A stretch of DNA of 64,000 bases from Anarhynchus alexandrinus (Eukaryota; Chordata; Aves; Charadriiformes; Charadriidae). The translations under genes were made by a program, and so were the position numbers. The notes below the pieces were generated by a model. That model was not told where the DNA came from, did no database searches, and saw only the letters and a list, made by a program, of their open reading frames with translations. Location: contig VUYV01000081.1 of the NCBI GenBank assembly GCA_008711295.1, positions 3,221,607-3,285,606 on the forward strand. The letters run 5' to 3'. Shown piece by piece: positions 51,942 through 62,934 of the stretch; position 1 is the first letter of the stretch, and each line of letters starts with the position of its first letter.

Positions 51942-52131
51942 AATTAACTATTTGCCCAGAGAGGTTGTTGAGGCCCCATCCCTGGAGGTGTTCAAGGCCA
52001 GGCTGGCCGTGGCCTTGGGCAGCCTGGTCTGGTGGGAGGTGTCCCTGCCTATGGCAGGGGGGTTGGAACTCGATGATCTTCAAGGTCCTTTCCAACCTAA
52101 ACCGTTCTATGATTCTATGAATTAAACTATT
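51942..52131 (+). mobile_element. Short CR1 fragment with near-matching flanks
   Basis: A + oriented CR1 end at 51953-52119 of about 167 bp. AATTAACTATT lies immediately before it (51942-51952) and AATTAAACTATT immediately after it (52120-52131), which looks like an imperfect target-site duplication. Confidence 0.9.
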
Positions 52132-53329
52132 CAGATGTCCGTGGCTCTGCTCCTGGAAAAACTTCCAATCTTAAGAAAAAGGTTAAGAATAAGTTAATTC
52201 TACGCTTAAGAATACCCAACCACCCAGGTGAAAGAGATGCCACCGAGGGGAGGAGGGAGCATCAGGAGGAACCTGGGCAACCTGTGCTGCAGAGGTCTGC
52301 TCACCGAATACCGAAGTACTGGTGGGAGGAGGAAAACTTTGACCATCTCGTGACCAATTTATTTCCGAGTTACCTGGACATTAGGAGTGACAGATTTGCG
52401 TCCATTTAGTTAGAGGTTCAGCATCTCGCAGAGCTTTAGCACTGGGTGTAGCTGTGGTGACGAAAGACATGTAGGCTTTGGGGTGGAAGTATGGGTACCC
52501 GACGGGCGTACAGGCGCGCAGGCAGGGCTAATGAAAGCCTTTTTGTGGCTGTAGGTGACAAGAAGAGGAAAATGACAGCTTTTGAGTGAGAGGCACGTAT
52601 GACAGTATGACATTTGCAGGGTAGAAACGTTTTGAATTTTGGTGGTACGAAATGCTACTGTCTGAAAAGGGATGTCTAAGCAGGAGCGTCGCTGCCGTGG
52701 GGTACGGCTGGGCACGCTCGCTGGCGGGGCTCAGGGAGCAAACACGCCGGGCTGTCAACTGGGCCACCACGGGCAGCTGCGTGGCCGAGGACGGGGCTGG
52801 CTGAGGATGCTGTAAGCCACCCCCCAACAGCAATAACTGCCAGGAGACTTCAGGAACTGAGTGTTTGGGGTTTTTTTTTGGCCTTTCTTAGTCTCCTGCC
52901 TGTGCTCCCGTGCTGGCTGGGGCGCCGGGGGTTCCTGCAGCACGCAGTAGGTGTCCCCTGGCTGTCACTAACCACTCGCTGACATGGAATTCAAGCCCCA
53001 GGGCTTTCTGTGGCTGTGACTCATTTTTCCTTGCACTGGTTGCAGACACAACTGTAGCAGTTGGTGGTGGTGCATGTAATTTGAGGGACAAAAAAAGTAC
53101 CATGTTATTGTTTTTAACTAATTCTTTAATGAACTGCAGCTTTATAAATTCTCCTTTTTTAACTCAGCCCTAATTGCCGTACCAACTAAGGGAAAAAAAG
53201 CAGCAAAACCCTTTAGTCCTCTAATGCAAAACCAGCAAAAGGAGAAAGTTTATTTTTATTTCTGAGGTCATTTACATCGCTTAAATTAAAATTTTAGTAC
53301 TCCGGTGGCTTGATTCTAGGTAGCTCCCC

Positions 53330-53960
53330 CAGCTCCAGTAGAGTTCGATGTCTCGCTCTTAATGCAGTCCCGCAGAGCTACGGAGGCAGCGCGAGCAGCG
53401 GCTCCGCGAGAGCTTCCAAACTGTGGAGGAGCCATCCCGCCAGAGGGTCCCTACCGGCCCCGTGCGGCAGCGGGGCGGCCGGGCGCGCGCGTGCGCTGTA
53501 CAATTCACGGTAAACACGCTCTGGCACAAAGCTGCCGCCTCCTTCCCGGAAAGGAGAAGGGGGCGGAATCTTAGACGTGCCCCAAAACGAGTGCTCAGTT
53601 ATTTACTGCTAAACGTGAACGGTGGCTGAAGCTCATGGAGCTCCTGTTTTTCAGAAATCAAACAGCTCTTGTTCTCGCTCCCCGTTAGACGGCGGCTCTG
53701 AGGAAGGAGGGGGACAGCAGGGCCGCAGGAACCAGCGCTTGTTTACAGCCCGTTGCCACAGTCTTAACCGGGTCTCTATTTCTCTTCTAAGAACTCGCCC
53801 GCCGGCTGAAGCGACGCAAAGGAGAGGCACGAGGTGACACCGCCGCCTTCCTCCCACGCCGGGCTCTTCCTTTTGACTTTCAGCTCTGCTCTGCCCCCGG
53901 CGCAAACTCGGGCTTGGCTGAGGCTCACCCAAAGACACCTCCGCAGAAGAGAGGCGTGCC
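53330..53960. promoter_or_regulatory. CpG-rich island just upstream of SDCCAG8 terminal exon
   Basis: GC- and CpG-dense sequence, strongest at 53380-53520 (runs such as GGGCGGCCGGGCGCGCGCG). It lies within the last SDCCAG8 intron, 50-670 bp before the terminal exon. It could be an orphan CpG island or promoter, or a GC-biased-conversion patch. Short open frames on both strands are by-products of composition. No gene start is recognisable. Confidence 0.4.
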
Positions 53961-54003
53961 TGCGGGCTCCTTTCAGCCGCTTCCTATTTGGCCTTAACTA
54001 CAG

Positions 54004-54230
54004 GATCATAAACATTTTGAAGCGTTCCCAGTCTACCAAACTTCCCAGGAAGACAGCTGAGACTTCTCGGAAGAGACGAGGCTTTGCAAGCCCGTTTTAA
54101 CAGCTCTTACATAGCGTGGACTTGATTCGTAATTTGTACAATTTTATATAAAATGTTTTTATCTATTTTTATAATTGAACATCGATGTCTTGTTTACAGA
54201 CTGAAATATCAATAAACTTAATTGGATTCT
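54004..54230 (+). CDS. SDCCAG8: SDCCAG8 proposed terminal exon with short divergent C-terminus and 3'UTR
   Basis: Proposed last exon. An acceptor (ccttaactacag) precedes 54004. In phase 0, as required by the 45974 donor, it encodes 18 residues ending FPVYQTSQEDS and a TGA at 54058-54060. About 150 nt later comes AATAAA at 54211-54216, followed by a T-rich stretch, so cleavage near 54230 is expected. The human terminal exon also adds only a few residues after RTQ (LPSMPQSDC), and the tails resemble each other weakly. Two other frames are open for part of the exon, so assignment rests on phase, acceptor and polyadenylation signal. A different terminal exon elsewhere in 46-54 kb cannot be excluded. 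Confidence 0.6.
54211..54216 (+). terminator. SDCCAG8: SDCCAG8 polyadenylation signal AATAAA
   Basis: Canonical AATAAA on the + strand, about 150 nt past the proposed SDCCAG8 stop, followed within 20-50 nt by T-rich sequence typical of a downstream element. It marks the likely SDCCAG8 3' end and leaves about 1.8 kb before the leftmost candidate AKT3 polyadenylation signal. Confidence 0.6.
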
Positions 54231-56059
54231 TATTTTCCTCCTTCTCTTCTTCTGGATTTGAGGGAGAGCGTGTGCATGGGGAGGAGGGAGAAGGGGATGG
54301 ATTGAGGGAGTCCTGCACAGGCACACTGTGCTCCTGTTCGTAACCGCAATACCAGAATTTACCTGGGAATTTGATTTTCACAAGGTATTTGCCAATTTTT
54401 ATACAAAAGCAAGAGTCCCAACAACTACTTATCCATCCCAAAAGCAGAAGAATGATTGAGAAATATTCCATATGGTGTGGAAGAACTTCCATGGGGCAGG
54501 TTTGATGGTTTCCCCTCAAAACGTTCACTGGATAAACCCTTTAAGAGCCGGGAACCCTTCGTTGGCACAGTTTAGCCTCCAAGCACGGTGCCCAGTCTCA
54601 GCGTTGGAGCGGTGACGCTCGACTTTTCTCCCAGAAAACGTTCTCAGGGACGGGCACCAGCTGAACTTGGCTTCAAATTATTGAGCTCAGAACATTTGGA
54701 GGATACATTTGGAGGGCTTTCTTCTGGTTAACTGCACGCTTGTGTTTTTAAAAGTTACTTGCCAAATAGCAGACTGTTTCAGGAAGAATTTACCTGACTC
54801 TTTTGCTAACTAGTGTAGGATAAACTAAGTACACATGAAAAAAGTTTCTACCTCTCTTATCTTCAGTGTAGTTGTAGAATTGGAGTAGTAAAGGGGGAAA
54901 AAAGCGCAAAGAGCAGTTTTCCGTTAAAGCCTAGCTCAGCCAGCGTGAACACAGAAACCGTAACAAAAGGAGGAGTAACAACCTGGGCAGGCAGTTACCC
55001 TTTGCTGTGGGACACAATCAGCCCTTCCCTCGTATTTTAGGAATTATTAGTGGTAGGGCCCCAACATCAAAGTGGCTTTTCCTCCCCATTTCAATTTCCT
55101 GCCGTGTTAAACTGCCAAACACAGCTGATCACCTCCCTCAACTCCTTCGCCAATATGACAAGGAAAATGCTTGAAATGGCCTCGGGTCTTTAGGGCCGAG
55201 AACGCCGGATGGAGGAAAGTCCTCTCTAGTTGAAGTCTCGGTTTTCCACAGTAATGGGGCTGACAATTTATTTTGAAGTGTCACTACTTTATCGATGGTT
55301 ACACAGGTAAGAAGATACATTTATAAATGTACGAATATGCAAACTTTTTTTTATTATTATTTATTATTTTTTTTATTACTCCACAGCATAAATCTGTGTT
55401 TAAATAGGAGAAAGTGCCCGTAGGCTACGCGTGCAGAGGAACGCGGGCACGTAGTCCCAACGCTTCGGCTTCACTGAGCTCCTGGAGCTGCTGTGCCCCG
55501 GCCCCAGGCACGGCTGGACCCTCAGCCTTTCTGGACCTGCCTGACCTACCTGCTGGGGGGGCTTCTGGGGGCTGCGCGGAGCACCCCCACAGCCGCCCAC
55601 ACGCGCCTACAGCGTTTGATTCCCACAAAGCATCCTGGGCTGCGAGGATACGCAGCTGGAAGGAGGTTTTCCTACTCATCCCAGGCACGGGCTCAATTCT
55701 TTAAGTTATGGGCATCTAGAAGGAACCGATTTCCCCGCAGCAGCTACTCTACTGTGTTGCAATTCATTCACAGAAAGCACCAGGTCTACCTGTCTCATGT
55801 TTCCCCCACCCCCCTTCTATTTAGGCACAAAAAAAGCTGTTTTACAAAGTTTACAAGTGTCAGACGGGGTGACGGAATGCAGGAAACCCCACGTCCGCAG
55901 CCGGGCTGTGACGCGGCCACAGGGGATGCAGCCTGACCCCACAGTCCTGCCCCTCCTGCTGGCACTGCCCTCGGGGCTGGCTGGCTCACGCTCCTTCCTA
56001 CCGCAAGGTAGGGGACAGAAATAAGAAGGGGGGTATAGGGGGGGAAGGAAAAAAAACCC
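54231..56059. other. Convergent intergenic interval between SDCCAG8 and AKT3 3' ends
   Basis: No repeat family or conserved exon recognised. A (TTA)n/T-rich run lies at 55345-55378. A GC-rich stretch at 55390-56060 carries overlapping frames on both strands without recognisable protein features. If AKT3 uses a more distal polyadenylation site, part of this would be 3'UTR. Confidence 0.5.
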
Positions 56060-56080
56060 CTGAGACCTGGGTGAAGCACC

Positions 56081-56086
56081 TTTATT
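56081..56086 (-). terminator. AKT3: Candidate distal AKT3 polyadenylation signal
   Basis: AATAAA on the minus strand (TTTATT on +), followed downstream on that strand by a GGGGT8-like U-rich stretch near 56050, which fits a cleavage/polyadenylation site. Signals closer to the stop (57327, 57011, 56862) are alternatives. Confidence 0.35.
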
Positions 56087-57010
56087 GCAGGGCAGCGCTC
56101 CTGTGCGAGCTCTGAGCTGAACCCCCGCTGAGCGACTGCTTTCGGGACACTCAGCCCTCCAAGCGGTTGGGTCAAACGGCCCCGGACCGCCCTCGAAGGC
56201 TTCAAAGCGTCCCCCCTCCGGGCTGCCCCGCCAACCCCAGCACCTGCCCGGTTTCAGCTCTCCTCCCCCTACGGCAGCCCTCAGCTCTGGGCCCTGAGGC
56301 TACGGAATTTCATTAGATGACACTGAAATGGTGTTCTGACCGGAACGTGGAGCCCCTGTGTGACCGTGACTTCGAAAGTGTGACCCAAATTTACTTTTCC
56401 AAGTGACAGACACCTCGCAGAGTTAAGGTGAACCACCTGTATGGGAACAGCCTCGGTCCAAAGCACAGATACATCTCGCTTAGTCATAAAAACATTTTTT
56501 TTTTTTTTTACAATACTGTAACTTAATAATTTACAAGCTGAAACTGCTCACCCAGTAGTTGAAATACGTCACAGCGAGTTACAGTTATCACTAGGACTTC
56601 ACAGCAAATAAAACTTGTAACTACACATGCACAGATCATTATATATACAGTGATAAAAAAATAACGATGTACATTTTCTCGTAAGAAGAAATTAAGTAAA
56701 TTCTTTTGTGCATTTCAGGATTGAAACATCTAACCTATATAAAATTACTTTAAAATATGAAGTAAATATTTAACCCAAAACTTGAGAAATCTTTTGTAAT
56801 CTGCAATATAGCCTTCTTCATTTCAGTTTTTCTTTCCGTAACACAGAACTTCCTTCGGAATTTTATTCTCTAAGATATTTAATAGTAATGTGCAGATATA
56901 AAAAAATACGTCCTTTGTGGCAAGCCTGAACATATATATATATATATATTTACAAACCTCCAGAAGAAATTAGCATTAAAAAACACAGAAGTAGCAGATT
57001 GACATAGTGC

Positions 57011-57016
57011 TTTATT
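57011..57016 (-). terminator. AKT3: Candidate proximal AKT3 polyadenylation signal
   Basis: AATAAA on the minus strand within AT-rich sequence, about 3.6 kb after the AKT3 stop. It is one of several signals, and sequence alone does not show which is used. Confidence 0.3.
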
Positions 57017-58887
57017 TAAGCTGTCTGTACGAAGGAAAATAATGTGCATCCCTATCATATACGTGTAAAAATACTAAGGATGTACAGTGTACAAAAACAG
57101 TTTCTTGTAGTTATTTCACATCCTTGTGGGTCATATACTTAAGGAAATAAACAGTTTAAGTATGACCAACAGTAATACGGTTTCTTGGGTTCGTAGTCGT
57201 GTCTGCTTAATATCCTTAACCATATGACTAGATCTTGCATGGATCTAATGAAAGAACTAGCAAGGTCAAGAAATGTCACAAACTCTAAAGCTACAGGGAG
57301 GTAATTCAATTACCAATTTAGAGGTTTTTATTTAAATAAATACTTTACATTTCATGCTTGCCTGTAATGCACTACCAGGAGCAAGATAAGGAAATTCTAC
57401 TGTAGACAGTACAAACAGTAGCAGCAAAGTGTGTACATTGAGGTGTAATATATAGACCCTGCAGTTAGTAAGGAAAGACCTTACTTTTGTACTCTAGGAG
57501 AAGCACATGGCCCCTGCAAGAACAGTCAGCTTTAAGAAGCTGCAAGTAAAGAAAGATGGAAAAAAACCCCCATAAAACAATACTGGAATAAATGTTCTTT
57601 AAGCGACAGGAATGTACTGGAAGATGGATTAGTGTGGAAAGCGAAGCTGTGTGCAAAACTGCCAAAATCCAAACAGAAATGACCTATTTCCTCCGAGATG
57701 GCTGCAGTACAAGAGGGCATACTGGACGTCATGGAAGTCAGTACAAGCTGGAGTCAAAGTCTGAAATGTACTGTGCTCAGACGGCTCCCCAAGGGAACCG
57801 GCCACCACCTCCCGTCTGAATCCAACCCCAACCGCGAACAGCGAAAGAAGAGCTTCGGAAGTCTCTCTCGGCACCGCTTCCCCCTTCGGCTTTCATCCGT
57901 TTCTAACGCCGGTAAGAGAGAGAATCCCCCAACCCCGGGCAGCACCGAGCGGCCGCCCGCTCTCCGGAGCATCAGCTGGCTCAGTGGCGTTTTGGAAGGC
58001 AGACAAAGCAACGCACGGTGAAGCCTTAAAAGGTTTTCAAATAACTCCCTGACAGGGATTTACCGCAAACCCCATTCTAACCAGCTCGGCGATGGCGACC
58101 GAACCGCGGCGTTTCTTCTGTGCCCAGAGGCACGGCGCACGTTGGTCGTTAGCTAGAGGTGCCCCGTGTCGAGAAACTTATTGCTATTACGAGCTGAAAA
58201 CATAGGGGGAAAAAAAAAACCCCACAGGTATATAACACAGATTTCGAATCACCATAGTTTTAGTCTGTAAGTACGAGGCCTTTGCAGAGAACTAATTAAT
58301 GCCCGTCTATTAAATACTGGGTTATTTCAGTCACTCACTCACTCACTGCGTCAGCGCAGACACCTCTACGCTCCCGGTGCGGAACGGACCTGCAGCGCAT
58401 CTGCTGCGCTCCTCTCTCCGCGCAGAGGGATAACCTCTACGCCTTTAGTGTTACGAGGTGACAGAACGAGATCCTACGCGGTTAGAAGACACGCCGTGAT
58501 CTATTTCTGACCGATCAGCCACACTAAAGATAAACCACGAAAAAATTGTCTAGATTAGTCCGCGTCTTTAGCTGCCTGGCTGAAATGCCCACCTACCCCT
58601 CGACCGTCCCAGCACACGCACTGCCAGCAGTGGGCTCCATGCTCGGCCACTCGACTCTCCCCATCAAGGGGCTAAGGCATCTGCGGAGGAACATCTCGCC
58701 TTCCAGGCTCACCTGCTCGCTCACACAACGCAACCGGGAACCCTCTGCCACATCACAGTCTTGGCGGGAGCTAACAAGATCCCGAACGCGGAGATACTCC
58801 CAATGATAATCCCATGGAGTCAGGGCTTTCCCGCGTCCTCAGCGAGGGCGCGCGCGCCATCGCTGCGCCGCCTAACGTCCCCACTCC

Positions 58888-58895
58888 TAGCACCA
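58888..58895 (-). promoter_or_regulatory. AKT3: Candidate miR-29 8-mer target site in AKT3 3'UTR
   Basis: On the minus strand the sequence is TGGTGCTA, the full 8-mer complement to the miR-29 seed with the terminal A. AKT3 is a reported miR-29 target in mammals. It is valid only if this stretch is in the AKT3 3'UTR. Confidence 0.3.
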
Positions 58896-60639
58896 AAGGG
58901 TTTATTATTTAAGATTATCATTGCTGAAGATCACAGCTAAAGTTTACGCACACGTTCTGTCAGATACAGATCTTCGGAAGTGGGAAGACGTTCTCCTGTC
59001 AGCGGAACAGTTCTTGCGGTGTTTTAAATTCAGTCAATCGGGTACCACGGTTACATGTAACACGCTGGGGTTTGGGACTCTTTTGGTTGAGGGCAAACCT
59101 TGCTCGAGAAGGGCTGATCCCCAAAATTTACTATTTCAATTATTAAAATAAAGTGCTTTTCTTGTAATCGCTGTGGTCTCGTTGTTCAAATGCAATTCCT
59201 TCATACAGAACAGAAACTTTCCATTGCGCTGTCAGGCTCTTACATTACGTTCATCCTCAGTGGAGCACAAGATGTAGCGCTTTTTTTTGTCTGTTTGGTT
59301 TTAACCCCTTGGCACGTGAAGTTGGAATTCCTCACCTCCGTTGCCAAACAATTAAAAGCCAGCTATCTCGTTCACAAAAATCTGATTCTAAGCAGTACGT
59401 ACAATTTCAGAGCCTTGTTAAAATTTCCACGTGGGAGAAAAGTGCATTATTCCCTTCAGCTTGTACAGTCCTTCCATATATTACAAAATTAACTGCTGTA
59501 AGCCTGTTCTAGCTAAGATGTAGCAGCATTTGCAAACATGACACATACAATCCTTATCTCTAAAAATAAATACTACCGCAGTATAACAGAACAAAAAAAA
59601 AACCACAAACCAAAAAAAAAAACCTAAACAACCCCCAACCAAAGAATATTCAGAGTTAAACACCTGGAGAAAGAGCTAATTCACAAACCCCAAACAGAAC
59701 AAGTAAGGCAAACCCCCGTTTACCTTGGTGCACACATTTTGGTGAAAAGCAATACCATTATGCCTGTCTACATTCTTCAGCCATCAGAGGTGATGTATAT
59801 CATGAGAGAAAAAGAAAAGCATGAGAAAGATGTTATCTGGTGCAAATTATAAGACCCCTTAAACAACTTCAACTGCTGCTTTTATGCCTTCATTTCTTGC
59901 ATGTATAATGTTCGATTCTCCGTGATTGCACATGAACCTGGAAGTTCTAAGTGGCAGGCTGGGTGAGCCCAGCCCTTCTGCTTCTTCTGTAGTATCCAAC
60001 AGTAATTAAAAAATAATATATATATATATTTATATATATCAACAGTTTAAGTCCTTCTCTCAAACGTTTCCCAAACCAATTCCAGCCAGATGTTAATGAC
60101 AGAGACCTGCTTCAAGTAATGATATGCCTAACAAAAACCTTGCATATGTACATCACCACCCCTATGTCTCCTTGTTCTACCCAGCACAAACAGATGCAAG
60201 AAAATGTTATAGACTGGTCTTTTGAGACTAATTACAATTTTGATTCATCTTCTGGTAGAAGATAAGCTGGACCGAGACCTTTTTTTTTTGTGTTTAGCCT
60301 CCACTGTGAGGAAAAATAGATGACTACTTGTGCACAAAGTGTACAACGCTGAAGTCGAGTCATCTACCTTCAAAGAAATCGTTAGTAACTTCTTGACGTT
60401 GCTATTACACTGAGACTGTGGGCAGCAGCAACAGCAGGAGAGCCGAGTAGAGAGAATCTCGTATTTCATGCAAAACCAAAACGGCTTTTAGGTAGGTTTG
60501 GGAAAGAAACTTGTTCAATTTGGAACGGTCTCTGAAAGTGCCCCTGCTATCTCAAATAGCATCTAGTACTGGTGGTGATGTTCAGGAATCGTTTTCAGTG
60601 ATAAACCTAAGATGACAGTGAAGCAGCAGAACAAAAAAG

Positions 60640-60725
60640 TTATTCTCGTCCACTTGCAGAGTAGGAAAACTGGGGGAAATGCGGCCGCCTCTCATTGTCC
60701 ATGCAGTCCATACCATCCTCGTCAT
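60640..60725 (-). CDS. AKT3: AKT3 last coding exon with hydrophobic motif and stop
   Basis: Final AKT3 coding segment on the minus strand. After the acceptor (ccatgcag) the first AT completes Tyr, then it reads [27 protein letters not shown] and TAA. It contains the AGC-kinase hydrophobic motif FPQFSY. Its Ser corresponds to Ser472 of human AKT3, the mTORC2 phosphorylation site needed for full activity. The sequence looks fully conserved, with no frameshift. The stop is at 60640-60642, and the 3'UTR continues leftward. The intron separating it from the 103-nt exon is 3035 bp. Confidence 0.97.
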
Positions 60726-61357
60726 CTGCATGGAGGGAGAAGTTCAAAACGTCATTACGTTTGCAAGGAAATTTTATTACTCACCTGGTACGCAGCACAT
60801 CTTTCAGGGTTCAGTGCTGAAGTTAAAGGCTCAAGTTAAAGTAAGAGCGTATTCACGTAAGCTCATGCTCAGCATCACAACGACGCTCACTGAAAGGACG
60901 TCCTTTCTATAAGTCACCATTTATTTTGGGGTGGGTGGGTTGGTTGTTTTATTATGACTGTCACCTGGGAACTTCAATCATTACTACCCATTCGGCACGT
61001 CAAGCTTCTGGTAGCACAGAAGCCCACTGAAGCAGCCAATTTTCATTGTTTCTTAAGCTGAGTGCAGGAAATTATAACATTACTGTAGATATTTTTAAAT
61101 ATTCCTCCATTTCCAAAGGAGTTAAAAGGAAAACCAGCTCCAAAATGAACAATTCATACAGGTTCTATGTGTTTCGATTCTCACATTATTTTTTTTTAGT
61201 AAACTATTTATTTTTACAGTATTTACTGGGATCAGAGGAAACACGGACTAAGCCAAATTCATAAATATTTTTATTTACAGAACTCCCGCAGTGCCAATGG
61301 AAACCAGGCACCGGGTGTTGCCTAACTCCAAGAATTTGGATCTACGTTCTCACATGG

Positions 61358-61507
61358 ATTTTTAAACAGTGCTTATCCTTAAAGGCTCCTATTGAAACCA
61401 TTATTCTAATGACGTATTTATATGCAACTGCAATTTTTAAACAGTGCTTATCCTTAAAGGCTCCTATTGAAACCATTATTCTAATGACGTATTTATATGC
61501 AACCTTT
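61358..61507. repeat. 75-bp perfect tandem duplication
   Basis: A 75-bp unit starting ATTTTTAAACAGTGCTTATC occurs at 61358 and again at 61433. The first 71 bases are identical in both copies and divergence appears only at the edge. This indicates a very recent duplication or an assembly artefact. It lies in the AKT3 last intron. Confidence 0.95.
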
Positions 61508-62522
61508 CAGAATTGTTTATCTTTTGTGTCTTCATATATTCGACATACAAAAACCAGAGTCAATGCAGGTTTGAGCAAAGGCCATGATTAGGCTGCCTGG
61601 CTTCAACAGCACCTCTCAGTTCAGTAACTTCAAATACAATCTCCCTTTTACACCATCAGTTTAAATTACATTACTGTCCAGAGCTTGTTGGGTTTTTTTT
61701 GCTATCAGTTTGATTGCTGTAGCTACAAGATAGAGTTTCAATATTCACTTAGTGTGATTTGTAAAACTTTGAAATCTAAATAACTGGTCTAAATGTTGTG
61801 AAAATTACTTCTGTAAGTATAAAATATCTTTAGTTCAGCAGTAGCTTTCTGATATACAGTTACCAACCCTCCATCCCTAAAATACACTTTAACCCCCTTT
61901 TGCATAATCACATCAGAGGGAGGTGATACCCTATTGTAGATAATACAATTACCTGTAGATATTTTAAAAGAAAAACCATTAAAAATCATCGCCCCCCATT
62001 TTATTATTCTTCTGATTGGGGTGGCATTGCAGCCCATGCTAAGTTTCATGCTGCAGCAGCCAGACCATGACCAGCGGCCAAGACAGGTCCTTTAGGTAGG
62101 TCATTTCCCTGCATTGCTACTGATCACCTGCTCCAAACTCAAGAGATTTACAGCTGAAGTCTTGGCAGCATCCACATATTGTGTATTGCTTCAACCTTCG
62201 ATGGATAAATAGCCATTCTCATTGCATCTATGGAGTTTCAAGAGATCAGGACTTTATGATATTGAATCAGACTCCAAGTTAATCCAAGTTTTAGCAAAAT
62301 TTGTTCAAATTACAAATACAAACAAATTCTTATCAACATAGATGAGAGAAGAAAAGGTTATTTTTTCACAGCAGGAAGACTTAAAATCCCTTAAATAACT
62401 GTGTTCAAATGTTACAAATGCAAAATCCAGAAAATACTCCAGATTTGTAAACCAACATAAAACTGCAGCTAAACCTGGGAATGCCAGAACATCAAAAAAC
62501 GAGCAAGCTCTGTGAAAGGGTT

Positions 62523-62918
62523 ATAGAATCATAGAATGGTTTAGGTTGGAAAGGACCTTGAAGATCATCGAGTTCCAACCCCCCTGCCATAGGCAGGGAC
62601 ACCTCCCACCAGACCAGGCTGCCCAAGGCCATGTCCAGCCTGGCCTTGAATACCTCCAGGGATGGGGCCTCAACAACCTCTCTGGGCAACCTGGGACAGT
62701 GCCTCACCACCCCCAGAATGAAAAATTTCTTCCGATTTCCAATCTAAATCTACCCTCCTTCAGTTTGAAGCCCTTACCCCTTGTCATATCACTCCATGCC
62801 CCAGTAAAAAGTCCTTCCCCAGCTCTCCTGGAGCCCCTTTAGGGACTGGAAGGCCGCTATAAGGTCTCCCCGGAGCCTTCTCTTCCCCAGGCTGAACAGC
62901 CCCAACTCTCTCAGCCTC
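62523..62918 (-). mobile_element. CR1 LINE 3' fragment
   Basis: A minus-oriented CR1 of about 396 bp in the last AKT3 intron, tail at the left (ATAGAATCATAGAATGG) and truncated after the CCCCAACTCTCTCAGCCTC block. It is inserted in the sense orientation of AKT3. The AATAAA at 62935 lies just outside it. Confidence 0.94.
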
Positions 62919-62934
62919 AACCTTAACTACAGAC

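Larger units (their letters stand above)
45975..54003 (+). other. SDCCAG8: SDCCAG8 last intron (about 8 kb)
   Basis: Intron between the penultimate exon and the proposed terminal exon. It contains three CR1 copies (46504, 49981, 51953), poly(A) at 46097-46111, T- and A-rich tracts near 48280, 49195 and 49340, and GC-richer stretches at 50650-51000 and 52640-53000. I see no other exon, but a short alternative terminal exon could be missed. Confidence 0.6.
56060..60639 (-). other. AKT3: Presumed AKT3 3'UTR (extent inferred)
   Basis: No spliced gene is visible between the AKT3 stop and about 56.1 kb. Human AKT3 mRNA has a 3'UTR of several kilobases, so this stretch is read as 3'UTR. Minus-strand AATAAA signals lie at 57327-57332, 57011-57016, 56862-56867 and 56081-56086, so several lengths are possible. 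Much of it is AT-rich with (TA)n tracts at 56935-56950 and 60017-60040. GC-rich, CpG-containing stretches at about 57800-58020 and 58330-58870 are unusual for a 3'UTR. The left limit is a guess based on the last signal, which is followed by G/U-rich sequence on that strand. Confidence 0.5.

Noticed and set aside
55400..56205. Overlapping frames on both strands, 87-147 codons
   Set aside because: GC-rich intergenic sequence between converging genes. The translations are composition-driven and share no family features.
58921..59157. Plus-strand frame followed by AATAAA at 59147
   Set aside because: Antisense to the presumed AKT3 3'UTR. The 76-residue translation is unrecognised and there is no promoter or splice support.
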